From Cantharellus purpuraceus (lineage: Eukaryota; Basidiomycota; Agaricomycetes; Cantharellales; Hydnaceae), in NCBI GenBank assembly GCA_025174535.1, contig JALBUN010000049.1:868001-932000 (forward strand): a stretch of DNA of 64,000 nucleotides, read 5' to 3'. How positions within the stretch are numbered: position 1 is the stretch's first letter; each line of letters starts with the position of its first letter. Positions 1-9,830 of this stretch are shown here, one piece after another. The notes under the pieces were generated by a model. That model did not search any database and was not told the DNA's origin. It worked only from the letters and a program-made list of their open reading frames with translations. Both the position numbers and the translations under genes were made by a program.

Positions 1-943
1 TCCAAGTTCTTGTGGTCGGTTATGACGTCCACCGGATCGGAGGGGCCTTCAAGGTAGTGTCTCCATATCCGGAAGGCTTCATATATGGCAAGGAGCTCTT
101 TGTCATGGACGTCATAGTTCAGTTTGGGGGGCGTAAATGTACGCGAGTGAAAAGCGATCAGGTGGACTTGTCCATCATCTCTCCGGATGATGGACAGGAT
201 CGCGGCAAGTGCATAGTCGGAGGCATCAGTCTCTAATAGGATAGGAATGTCTGAAACCCAATGAGTCAGTATTGGAGCGGAAGTAAAGGCCTTCTTCAAG
301 GTCTCAAAGCACTGTCTACATTCATCAGTGAAATTCCATTGGGTACCCTTCCTAGTGAGTCGGGTGAGCAGAACGGTGATATCGGAGTAGCCGTGAATGA
401 AGCGGCGGTAGAAGTTGGCAAACCCTAGGAAGGACTGTACGTCCTTGACTTTCTGGGGTTCTGGCCATTCCTGTATGGCTTTGATTTTGTCGTTGGACAT
501 TGTCAATCCTGCCGGGGAGAGGATATAGCCTAGGTATTCAACCGAGTCAGAGTGGAATTCGCATTTGTCAGTGCAGGCGAAGAGGCCATGCTTTCGGAGG
601 CATCAGAGTACTTCTCGGACATGTGTCCGATGTTCTTCTTCATTGTCTGAATATACCAAAATGTTGTCTAAGTAAACGAGGATGGTCACATCGAGGAGGT
701 CGGCGAAGGCGTCATTCATGAACCTCTGGAAGGTGGCCGGAGCATTGGTTAGTCCAAAGGGCATGACGCACCACTCGAAGGATCCATATCGTGTGCGGAA
801 GGTCGTTTTCCATTCGTCGCCTTCTCAGATGCGGACTAGGTGGTAGGCATGTCGGAGATCTATTTTGGAGTAGATCTTAGCCTTTCGAGGACTTTCGAGT
901 AGGTCCGCGGTGCAGGGTATCAGGTATCGGTCTTTCTTGGTGA
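1..943 (-). pseudogene. Outer Ty3/Gypsy chromovirus copy, pol segment (reverse transcriptase/RNase H), left part
   Basis: Reading leftwards on the minus strand this encodes the second half of a Ty3/Gypsy reverse transcriptase and the start of RNase H. It is collinear with 3630-4570 of the plus-strand copy, so it belongs to the same family. The active-site box reads Tyr-Leu-Asp-Asn at 663-674. In-frame TGA codons where the family needs CGA (Arg) are visible near 600 and 828. The segment is one half of an element split by the chromovirus at 944-8835; its 5' half continues at 8836. The pol gene runs off the left edge. It is a dead relic, although RNA could still be made. Family and orientation are certain; the missing 3' part cannot be judged. 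Confidence 0.9.
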
Positions 944-1471
944 TGTTATGACTATATTCATTAACACCCAGATCCCCGTCCGATCCCCTCAGATCCCCGT
1001 GCATATGAAATCTATACTCCATTTGGAAACCGCTACGTCTCCATTTACCTGTCTGATTGTCACCGCCGATTCTGCCCATCCATCTCCGGTTCCGATTGAT
1101 GCATCAGCATCACCATAGGAACCTGGACATCCGTCCCCGTCGGACTCGGACATACTCATGTAAGGCCATCAGCCTCGGAGATCCATCACCGGAGTAATTA
1201 TTATTAGATTTCGAATATGTATTTAAGTTGCCCGACTGGGGACTTCATTCCCCAGTTCGAATATTGAATCACGCCTAGCTCCTAAGTCCAATCCTAACTC
1301 TCTAAGTTGTACTCCGTCTCCAAAATCTCGGACACTGGTATTAGTGAGGGCGCAGCACATAAGCTGAAGCCAAGTCCGTTCCGACCCCCATGACGTACTC
1401 CGACCCTGACCAAACCTCCAACCCAACCTCCAATCCAATCTCCAACCCCAAATCGGACCTAGTGTGTAACA
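944..1471 (+). repeat. 5' LTR of the inner chromovirus
   Basis: The LTR begins TGTTATGACTATATTC and ends TAGTGTGTAACA. It is the same length as the 3' LTR. The two differ at roughly 22 positions, all transitions, and nearly all fit the loss of a CpG. It holds a TATA-like stretch near 1219-1226, a perfect 8 bp hairpin (1235-1256) and a sequence complementary to the primer site after the LTR (1254-1264). Confidence 0.95.
1219..1264 (+). promoter_or_regulatory. Putative LTR promoter, hairpin and transcript start (self-primer) region
   Basis: A TATA-like GTATTTAAG is followed by an 8 bp inverted repeat, ACTGGGGA and TCCCCAGT around a 6 nt loop (1235-1256). The last bases of the repeat overlap AGTTCGAATAT (1254-1264). 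That 11-mer is the complement of the site just inside the element at 1474-1484, with one mismatch at a CpG. In Tf1-type elements the first 11 nt of the transcript prime reverse transcription, so 1254 is a candidate start of R. The motif match is seen; the start site is inferred. Confidence 0.5.
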
Positions 1472-1484
1472 GTATATTTGAACT
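1472..1484 (+). other. Putative primer-binding site for self-priming
   Basis: Directly after the LTR end the sequence reads GTATATTTGAACT. It does not begin with the TGG typical of tRNA priming. Positions 1474-1484 pair with LTR positions 1254-1264 at 10 of 11 bases; the mismatch is at a CpG. The sister copy has ATATTCAAACT here, also one CpG transition from a perfect match, so the common ancestor was probably a perfect 11-mer. Confidence 0.5.
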
Positions 1485-1503
1485 ACCATACTCACTCCTA
1501 CCA

Positions 1504-2621
1504 ATGCCACGATCCACTGCCAATTCCGAACACGCATGAATTGTCGAGGTACCCGCCCCCAGCATCGACACCATCCCCGAGGTTGTCGAAGAACTGATGG
1601 ACCACATAGAGGCCGTCAATGAAGAAGACGACACCCCACCCTCTCCAAATCTGGCGCAAGCCATCTCCCTGCTCGCTAGCAGCATCCGTAACCCACAAGC
1701 CCCTAAGTCCCGGACCAAGGTCTGAGAACCCGACCCATTCGATGGCTCCAATCCGCACAAGCTCCAGCCATTCTTGGTGCAATGCTGGTTGAATTTCCAT
1801 GATCACCCCGACGCATTCACATCCGATCGGGTGAAGGTCACCTTCGCCATGTCCTATCTCAAGGGCACCGCACTGGACTACTTTGAGCCAGCGCTCATGG
1901 ACGACTCCGATGACCCGATATGGTCAGAAGACTACTCCGACTTCATCTCTGAACTTCAGACCAATTTTGGTCCTTATAACCCCGAGGCCGATGCTGAGAA
2001 CGAACTCAATCGACTTTGGATGAAGGAGAATCACAAAATCGCAAAATACATTGTGAGTTTCCAGCAGCTAGCTCTGAAAGTCCAATGGGGCGACGCTGCA
2101 CTCCGACGCCAATTTTACGTTGGACTCCCATCCCGCATCAAGGACGAGATATCACGCATCGGTAAGTCGGATACTTTGGCTACCCTCCGCAAGCTCGCCC
2201 AATCATCGACACCCGTTATTGGGAACGTCAATCCGAGGTCTCCCGCGAAAATTCAGCCAACAACAAATTGGACAAATCATTGGACAAGACCCCAAAGTCC
2301 AACAAGGGGTCCAATAAGCAGGCCACCGCCAACTCAGGCCAGAAGTCAAACACTGGTAACGCTGCCGCTTCCAGTTCCGGTCAGAACAACTCCGGTACCA
2401 GCAATAACTCCAGAGCTTGCAAGAGTACTCCGGACCTCTCCACCAAGCTGGGAAAGGATGGGAAACTTACCCAGCAGGAACGCCAGCACCACATGGACAA
2501 CAACCTCTGTCTGTTCTGCGGAAAGCCTGGTCACCAAGCCAAGGATTGCAACAAGGCAACCTCGTCCGCAGCAAAGGCAAAGGGCCATGCCGCCAATGCC
2601 ACGACGGACCAAAAAAAATAG
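1504..2621 (+). pseudogene. Gag of the inner chromovirus (broken)
   Basis: The frame starts at ATG 1504, about 32 nt after the LTR. It encodes a capsid-type Gag with a retrotransposon-gag core around 1774-2200 and a zinc knuckle C-x2-C-x4-H-x4-C near 2510-2560, ending at TAG 2619-2621. TGA replaces CGA at 1537 and 1723. Both stops also occur in the sister copy. One base is missing near 2201 relative to the sister copy, which shifts the frame before the knuckle. Gag would form the particle that packages the element's RNA. It cannot be made full length here. Confidence 0.9.
2611..2621 (+). other. Putative -1 ribosomal frameshift site between gag and pol
   Basis: Eight A residues (2611-2618) directly precede the gag TAG. 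The protease-pol frame overlaps gag in the -1 frame through this run, so a slip on A-AAA-AAA would join Gag to Pol. The sister copy keeps the same eight-base run (9833-9840 or so, as T on the plus strand) and the same TAG. The run and frames are seen; frameshifting is inferred. Confidence 0.5.
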
Positions 2622-5600
2622 TAAGCAGTCCTATAGCCTCCGTATGGGCTGAGGGCTGCATTGGTACTCCCCATACGACAAACGAGGTCTGCCTGAACGC
2701 ATCCGCTCTTTCCCACTCCGACTCCCTTACCCTCCTCGTCCACTCCGACTCCATTCCCAATACCGCTATTCAAGCATTAATTGACTCTGGTTCTACTCAC
2801 TGTTTCCTCGATTCCTCTTTTTCCAATTTACATAAACTCCATACATACACCATAACTCCGATACCACTCCGATTATTTGACAGTACTACTAATGCTGTTA
2901 TTTCACAAGCTATAGATTTGTCTATCCGTTTTTCTGTCGGAGAAATCCAGACCCTTACATTCTATGTTACTCCACTTGACTCCAGCTGTTCTGTGGTTCT
3001 CGGACATAACTGGCTCACCCGCTACAATCTGTTGATTGACTGGGCATTTGGCCATATCACATTCCGTTCTCCAGCACAGGCTGTGTCATCCCCAACGTCA
3101 CCAGCAACTATAGGTGCGAAATTATCTTCTGCCTCCGCTGACTCTGCTCCGATAGATACTCCGTCTACCCCTCCATTTATATCGATGGTGGACGCTATGG
3201 TCTTCGCCAGACTAAGCAAGCTGGATGGTTCTCACACATTCCAGGTCCACCTCTCCGACCTGATATTCCTCGCTGCTTGTTCTGCCCAATCCACTCCACC
3301 GGACCTCTCTATGGTTCCCAAGGAGTACCATGAGTTCGCCGACGTGTTCAGCAACTCTAAAGCCGACTCCCTAGCAGAACACTGACCATATGATCTCAAG
3401 ATTGAACTGGATGACAACTCCACCCCTCCGCTTGGCCCTATCTACTCGCTATCACAAAAAGAGCTACTGGCTCTCTGAACATTCATAGATGAGAACTTGG
3501 CCACAGGCTTCATCCGCCCATCCCTATCTCCTCATGGAGCTCTGGTCCTATTTGTCTGCAAAAAGGACGGATCACTCCCTCTATGCGTCAACTTCCGTGG
3601 ACTCAACAAAATCACCAAGAAAGACTGATACCCAATACCCTGCACCGCGGACCTACTTGAGAGTCCTCGAAAGGCTAAGATCTACTCCAAAATAGATCTC
3701 CGACATGCCTACCATCTAGTCCGTATCTGAGAAGGCGATGAATGGAAAACGACCTTCCACACACAATATGGATCTTTCGAGTGGTGCGTCATGCCCTTCA
3801 GTTTAACCAATGCTCCGGCCGCCTTCCAGAGGTTCATGAATGATACCTTCGCCGACCTTCTCGATGTGTCTGTCCTTGTTTACTTAGACAACATTCTGGT
3901 ATATTCAGACAACAAAGAAGAACATCAGACACATGTCCGAGAGGTACTCTGACGTCTCCGAAAACATGGCCTCTTCGCCTGTGCTGACAAATGTGAATTC
4001 CACTCCAACTCGGTTGAATACCTAGGCTATATCCTCTCCCCAGCAGGATTAACAATGTCCAACGACAAAATCAAAGCCATACAGGAATGGCCAGAACCCC
4101 GGAAAGTTAAGGACGTACAGTCCTTCCTTGGGTTCACCAACTTCTACCGCCACTTTATTCATGGCTACTCCGATATCACTGTTCTGCTCACCCGACTCAC
4201 TAGGAAGGGTACCCAATGGAATTTCACTGATGAATGTAGACAGAGCTTTGAGACCTTGGAAAAGGCCTTTACTTCCGCTCCAATACTGACTCATTGGGTT
4301 TCAGACATTCCTATCCTATTAGAGACTGATGCCTCCGACTATGCACTTGCCGCGATCCTGTCCATCATCTCTCCGGATGATGGACAAGTCCACCTGATCG
4401 CTTTTCACTCGCGTACATTTACGCCCCCCAAACTGAACTATGACGTCCATGACAAAGAGCTCCTTGCCATATATGAAGCCTTCCGGATATGGAGACACTA
4501 CCTTGAAGGCCCCTCCGATCCGGTGGACGTCATAACCGACCACAAGAACTTGGAATACTTCTCCACAACGAAACTGCTCACCCGGAGACAGGTCCGATGG
4601 TCCGAATACCTATCTCAGTTCAATCTCATTATCCGTTTCCGTCCAGGTTGACTCGGAGCAAAGCCCGACGCGTTAACTAGACGCTGGGACATCTACCCTA
4701 AAGAGGGGAATAGCGACCTTGCCACTGTAAACCCACACAACTTTCGTCCTGTGTTCACTAACGAGCAGCTGGCATCGTCCCTACGAGCATCCACCCTCAT
4801 GACTCCCACTCTCTGAGCTGTCACCATTATGGACATCAACCAACTCCGTTCTGACATCCGCTCATCACTCCGATCCGATCCTGTTGCAGTTAAACACTTG
4901 GACAACCCTTCCGATCCAAAATGGTCACTTGACCCTGAAGGACATCTCCGAAACAACAACCGGATATACGTCCCCGACGCCAACGGCCTCTGACTCCGAG
5001 TTTTGCAGTATTATCATGATCACCCGATCTCCGGCCACTTCGGGCAAAATTGCACACAAGGATTAATCCGACGAGACTATGTATGGCCAAAAATGCAGGA
5101 ATACATTCAACACTACTGTAACTCCTGCACCACGTGTATGCGCTCAAAATCGCAAAGGCACAAACCCTACGGAACGATCAAACAACTTCCGGTCCCGGAG
5201 CAACCATGGAACTCCACCTCCATGGATTTCATAGAGAAGCTCCCCCCATCGCTCGGATTGTCAACAGGTTCACTAAACAGTCACTATTCATTCCGACGCA
5301 TGACACCATCACCTCTGCCTCGCTAGCTAAATTGTTCATTCTCCATGTATTCTCTAAACACGGAGTCCCGTCGCATGTCACATCCGATCGGGGTTCGGAG
5401 TTCGTGTCCTCCTTCTTCCGCACATTAGGAAAGGCTCTCGACATGAAGCTCCATTTCACCTCCGGATACCACCCTGAAGGAGACAGACAAATGGAACGAA
5501 TGAATCAGTCACTGGAACAATATCTCCAAATCTATTGTAACTATCAACAAGACAACTGGGCTGATCTACTTCCAATTGCAGAGTTTGCCTACAACAACGC

Positions 5601-6282
5601 TCCAAATGCGACTACTGGCATCTCTCCATTCTTTGCTAATAAAGGCTACCATCCGAACATCTCCGTTCACCCCGAGAAAGAACTTGCCTCCACCAAAGCC
5701 TGCCAATTCGTAACCAACCTCAATCAACTACACCAACATCTCCGAGAGACCATCTCCAATGCCCAGAAACAATATCAAGTCTCCACAGACCGACACCGCA
5801 TTCCGGCTCTGGACCTGCGAATTGGAGACAAAGTATTCATTAAGGCCGAACACTTCCGGACCACCCGTCCATCGAAGAAACTCTCCAAGAAATACTTAGG
5901 TCCTTATGAGGTCATTGCTCGCGCAGGCAGCAGGTCCTTCACCCTCTGCCTCCCAGACCACTTCCGAGCAGTTCATCCAGTTTTCCATATATCAATGCTC
6001 GAACCCACTACCACGAACGAGATCTCCGGTCGCACACAACCTCCACCTCCCCCGATCATCATCGAAGGAGACAATGAATATGAGATATCTGAGATCCTGG
6101 ACTTGAAGATCGACCGTTGATACAAGTGCAAGCTCCAGTACTTAGTCAAATGGACTGGATACAAAGGCACCGATGAAGAGTCTTCATGGATCTCCGCATC
6201 CGAACTCGATCACACATCCGAATCTGTCTCCGATTTTCACTCTGCTTATCCAGACAAACCTGGCCCTCTTATGAATCTTTAA
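2622..6282 (+). pseudogene. Pol of the inner chromovirus: protease, RT, RNase H, integrase, chromodomain
   Basis: The aspartic protease has Leu-Ile-Asp-Ser-Gly near 2790. Reverse transcriptase covers about 3480-4080 with Tyr-Leu-Asp-Asn at 3881-3892. RNase H begins with Leu-Glu-Thr-Asp-Ala-Ser-Asp near 4320. The integrase zinc domain is near 5000-5130. The integrase core shows Ser-Met-Asp-Phe near 5222, Thr-Ser-Asp-Arg-Gly near 5382 and the Glu of the DDE triad near 5490. A chromodomain follows at about 6070-6210 with Tyr-Leu-Val-Lys-Trp-Thr-Gly-Tyr. Pol ends at TAA 6280. TGA codons at 3383, 3476, 3626, 3728, 3950, 4649, 4814, 4991 and 6118 all sit where Arg CGA is expected. A small deletion near 5250 shifts the integrase frame. 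The chromodomain would target heterochromatin. Confidence 0.92.
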
Positions 6283-6432
6283 GTGCGATTACTAATGCTA
6301 ATTCTATTATTTCGCATCACCATTTTATTACAAGTCAAGGGAAATTACCAGCCTGCTCAAAAACTCCGAAGGAATATCACTCCGCCTCATTCTTTCTCCA
6401 TTCCGAAATTTATAATCATTTTCATTTTTATT

Positions 6433-8190
6433 TTATACATTGCGTTTCCTTTTCCCCTTTCCCTTATCTACCTCAGGCTCCGTCTCCGACTCCTCATCAC
6501 TCTCTACATCTGACACCCAATCCTTCTCATCTCCCATGTCTGAATCCTCGTCCAATGGGGCCATGAATTTCCGCAACCGACGTAACTTGGCTGTCCAACG
6601 ACCCTCCAGAACCTCCTTCCGTTTCATCGTCCTCACCAAGTCTACTAACAACCCCTCCGTCCGCCGAAGGTGCTCCGACTGCAGGTTAACCAGCCAGATA
6701 AGCTGGCCCACAGTGCTATTGGGCGCCAAAACGCACCCTGTACCTGCACCGGTCATCGCCCCTTCCGATCCAACACCGCTACCCCCGGCTGCCACAGCAC
6801 CCATCTCCGTCCACCTCTTTTTGGTTGGATGACCCTCCGATTCCTTCTCGGCCCCTCCTTGTACCACTAGTCGGGGCTTGACGCTCCGACTCCGGGGATC
6901 GAACTTCCCATCGATCCTACACCCTCCTTTCCGACCCTGACAACGATCGCAGGACCGAAGTCGGCGAGTTGGGCCGGTAGGCCACACGCACTCCACACCC
7001 GCATCACAACATAAGTCGCAAGTTACACTGGGTCCGCCAAATGGCTCCGTTGGAGCCAGAGCCTTGGGTGGTCCGCCCCTTCTCTCTGCAGCCTCCAAGC
7101 ATTCCCTCTCCTCCTCCTTGTCCTGCTGTTCTGCCGCTGCCTTCTCCATCTTGTGCTTCTGAAGCTGGATCGCCGACCTCGTGACATGCAGCTCCTTCTT
7201 ATGGGTCACCAACACGCAACTCTCCGCCTTGCACCATATGACCCTCCGGTCTGCCTCTCGCTTCTCCATATCAGCACTCGGGTACGCCTTCAGGGAAAAG
7301 ACCGCGACGTCAAGGTTCTTCTTAGTGGTAGCAGCATAGAGCTCCGCTCTTTTGTGAGCCTCAACCGCAGCTACCCAAGCCATCTCCTCGTAAGAATTCA
7401 AAGTAGAATCCGGCTCTGCATCCATCCCAACATCCATGCCCGCCTTGGGCTCCGCAGTTGCATCAAGCTCCACATTGGCATCGGGATCCGCTTCCACCTC
7501 CACCCTCTCTGTCTCTGCCGCATCATCTTCCTCAGCTGCCCCTAACTCAAATAAGGGCCGTGCCCGTGGACATAACAGCGAGTCCTCTGCAGTGACAATC
7601 CTCGAACGAGTCGCCTCCGTCCGTGTAATGGAGATGATGGCGACTTCTGGGGTCCCTGGCCGTATGGGCATGCTCGGACTTCCTGGGTGGCTGGTTTCCC
7701 CTGCCCCGGTCACCTCCTCCTCTACCTCCATGGCCGCCTCTAACTCGTGCACCTGCTCCTCCACTTCTTTCAGTCTTGCAGCCTCCATCGCTGCCGCAAG
7801 TTCCTTCATGCGGGCCCTCTCTGCCTTCGCTTCCTCCTCTTTCCTTCTCCGTTCCGTTTTCGCTGCCTCTTTCCATTCTGCCTCCTCCTCCTCCTTCCGT
7901 CTCTGTTCTGCCTCCTCCTCCTCCTTCCGTCTCCATTCCGCCTCCTCCTCCTCCTTCCGTCTCCATTCCGCCTCCTCCTCCTCCTTCCGTCTCCGTTCCG
8001 CCTCCTCCTCCTCCTTCCGTCTCTGTTCTGCCTCCTCCTCCTCCTTCCGTCTCCGTTCCGCTTCCTCCTCCTCTTTCCATTTCCGCTCCTCCTCCTCTTC
8101 CTTCTGTCGGGCCAAGAGCAACTGCTCAAGCTTGGCCACGCTCATGCTTGCCAAAGGGTTTGACATTGTTGAGGATAAGACCTCAATCAT
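6433..8190 (-). CDS. Antisense accessory protein of the chromovirus: coiled coil plus Cys cluster, unknown function
   Basis: This is a 585-codon uninterrupted frame on the strand opposite to gag-pol, between the end of pol and the 3' LTR. About residues 30-105 are a charged coiled coil built from a repeated decapeptide of the type AE-RRRKEEEE (30 bp units in DNA). Acidic and Ala-rich stretches follow. Around residues 395-440 is a cysteine cluster with two C-x2-C pairs and a later Cys, resembling the zinc-binding pattern of fungal DNA-binding proteins. The C-terminus is acidic and ends in a Lys/Arg-rich KGKGKRKR, a possible nuclear signal. I do not recognise a named family. It has no stop codons, unlike the sense frame. 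It may be a host-derived cargo gene, a regulator of the element, or non-coding with a favourable frame. Possible downstream start codons lie at Met 9 and Met 16. Confidence 0.55.
   Translation of the reverse strand: MIEVLSSTMSNPLASMSVAKLEQLLLARQKEEEEERKWKEEEEAERRRKEEEEAEQRRKEEEEAERRRKEEEEAEWRRKEEEEAEWRRKEEEEAEQRRKEEEEAEWKEAAKTERRRKEEEAKAERARMKELAAAMEAARLKEVEEQVHELEAAMEVEEEVTGAGETSHPGSPSMPIRPGTPEVAIISITRTEATRSRIVTAEDSLLCPRARPLFELGAAEEDDAAETERVEVEADPDANVELDATAEPKAGMDVGMDAEPDSTLNSYEEMAWVAAVEAHKRAELYAATTKKNLDVAVFSLKAYPSADMEKREADRRVIWCKAESCVLVTHKKELHVTRSAIQLQKHKMEKAAAEQQDKEEERECLEAAERRGGPPKALAPTEPFGGPSVTCDLCCDAGVECVWPTGPTRRLRSCDRCQGRKGGCRIDGKFDPRSRSVKPRLVVQGGAEKESEGHPTKKRWTEMGAVAAGGSGVGSEGAMTGAGTGCVLAPNSTVGQLIWLVNLQSEHLRRTEGLLVDLVRTMKRKEVLEGRWTAKLRRLRKFMAPLDEDSDMGDEKDWVSDVESDEESETEPEVDKGKGKRKRNV
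7880..8089. repeat. 30 bp coding minisatellite, about seven units
   Basis: About seven tandem 30 bp units run through this block. On the plus strand each reads roughly GCCTCCTCCTCCTCCTTCCG then TCT plus a variable end. On the minus strand they encode the decapeptide repeat of the antisense protein. The unit length is a multiple of three, so copy-number changes keep the frame. Confidence 0.9.
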
Positions 8191-8307
8191 GCCCCTCCTT
8201 TTATATGTCTCCAGACCCCCAGTATAACTCTGACCGCGCCCAATCGTCTCACCTATTCAATCCACGGACATGAGGCCTCAGGGGCTCGGCCTTAAATGGA
8301 AAGATAC

Positions 8308-8835
8308 TGTTATGACTATATTCATTAACGCCCAGATCCCCGTCCGATCCCCTCAGATCCCCGCGCATATGAAATCTATACTCCATTTAGAAACCGCTAC
8401 GTCTCCATTTACCTGTCCGATTGTCACTGCCGATTCCACCCATCCGTCTCCAGTTCCGATTGATGCATCAGCATCACCATAGGAACCCGGACATCCGTCC
8501 CCGTCGGACTCGGACATACTCATGTAAGGCCGTCGGCCTCGGAGACCCATCACCAGAGTAATTATTATTAGATTTCGAATATGTATTTAAGTTGCCCGAC
8601 TGGGGACTTCATTCCCCAGTTCGAATATCGAATCACGCCTAGCTCCTAAGTCCAATCCTAACTCTCTAAGTTGTACTCCGTCTCCGAAATCTTGGACACC
8701 GGTATTAGTGAGGGCGCAGCACATAAGCTGAAGCCAAGTCCGTTCCGACCCCCATGACGTACTCCGACCCCGACCAAACCTCCAACCCAACCTCCAATCC
8801 AATCTCTGACCCCAAATCAGACCTAGTGCGTAACA
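8308..8835 (+). repeat. 3' LTR of the inner chromovirus
   Basis: It begins TGTTATGACTATATTC and ends TAGTGCGTAACA, followed by the target duplication GGTGA. It keeps CpG at most sites where the 5' LTR has TG or CA, and the reverse at others. Confidence 0.95.
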
Positions 8836-9830
8836 GGTGATCTTGTTGAGTCCACGGAAGTCGACGCATAGACGGAGTGATCCGTCCTTTTTGCGGACAA
8901 ATAGGACCAGAGCTCCATGAGGAGATAGGGATGGGCGGATGAAGCCCGTGGCCAAGTTCTCATCTATGAATGTTCGGAGAGCCAGTAGCTCTTTTTGTGA
9001 TAGTGAGTAGATAGGGCCAAGCAGAGGGGTGGAGTTGTCATCCAGTTCGATCTTGAGATCGTATGGTCAGTGTTCTGCTAGGGAGTTGGCTTTAGACTTG
9101 CTGAACGTGTCGGCGAACTCATGATACTCCTTGGGAACCATAGAGAGGTCTGGTGGAGTTGATCGGGCAGAATGAGCGGCGAGGAATATTGGGTCAGAGA
9201 GGTGGACCTGGAATGTGTGAGAGCCATCCAGTTTGCTTAGTCTGGCGAAGACCATAGCATCCACCATTGATATAAACGGAGGGGTAGACGGAGTATCTAT
9301 CGGAGCGGAGTCAGCAGAGGCAGAAGATAATTTCGCACCTATAGTTGCTGGTGACGTCGGGGATGACACAGCCTGTGCTGGAGAATGGAATGTGATATGG
9401 CCCAATGCCCAGTCAATCAACAGATTGTAGCAGGTGAGCCAGTTATGTCCGAGAACCACAGAACAGCTGGAGTCAAGCAGAGTAACATAGAATGTAAGGT
9501 TCTGGATTTCTCTGACAGAAAAACGGATAGACAGATCTATAGCTCGTGAAATAACAGCATTAGTAGTGCCATCAAATAATCGGAGTGGTATTGGAGTTAT
9601 GGTGTATGTATGGAGTTTATGTAAATTGGAAAAAGAGGAATCAAGGAAACAGTGAGTAGAACCAGAGTCAATTAATGCTTGAATAGCGGTATTGGGAATG
9701 GAGTCGGAGTGGACGAGGAGGGTAAGGGAGTCGGAGTGGGAAAGAGCGGATGCGTTCAGGTGGACCTCGTTTGTTGTACGGGGAGTACCAATGCAGCCCT
9801 CAGCCCATACGGAGGCTATAGGACTGCTTA
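8836..9830 (-). pseudogene. Outer chromovirus copy, protease and start of RT
   Basis: Minus-strand pol of the copy that was split by the inner element. It encodes the aspartic protease (Leu-Ile-Asp-Ser-Gly near 9675) and the start of reverse transcriptase, up to the insertion point. The frame continues at 943. A TGA near 9067, shared with the inner copy, interrupts it. At the position matching inner 3476 this copy still has CGA, which shows the direction of change. Confidence 0.9.

Larger units (their letters stand above)
944..8835 (+). mobile_element. Full-length Ty3/Gypsy chromovirus with two LTRs and target duplication GGTGA
   Basis: The element is bounded by two 528 bp LTRs (944-1471 and 8308-8835) and flanked by GGTGA at 939-943 and 8836-8840, a normal 5 bp integrase duplication. 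Inside, in order, are gag with a zinc knuckle, aspartic protease, reverse transcriptase, RNase H, integrase and a C-terminal chromodomain, the order of Metaviridae chromoviruses. A 2 kb stretch between pol and the 3' LTR carries a long antisense frame. The insertion split a sister copy lying on the minus strand. Gag-pol is inactive: about 11 in-frame TGA codons, a 1 nt deletion in gag near 2201 and a small frameshifting deletion in integrase near 5250. Confidence 0.95.

Noticed and set aside
1235..1256. LTR hairpin as a transcription terminator
   Set aside because: It lacks a following T run and lies just after the TATA-like site; overlap with the self-primer is a better explanation.
1250..1275. 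GTTCGAATA in the LTR as a Pol III B box
   Set aside because: Only a partial match and no A box upstream. The pairing with the site after the LTR explains the motif better.
1504..6282. TGA read as an amino acid (alternative code) in the element
   Set aside because: Host genes in the window end in TGA as well as TAA and TAG, and the stops sit at former CGA codons, so decay is simpler.
7436..8227. 263-codon plus-strand frame rich in Ser/Phe
   Set aside because: It is the shadow of the 30 bp coding repeat of the antisense protein, in the opposite frame.
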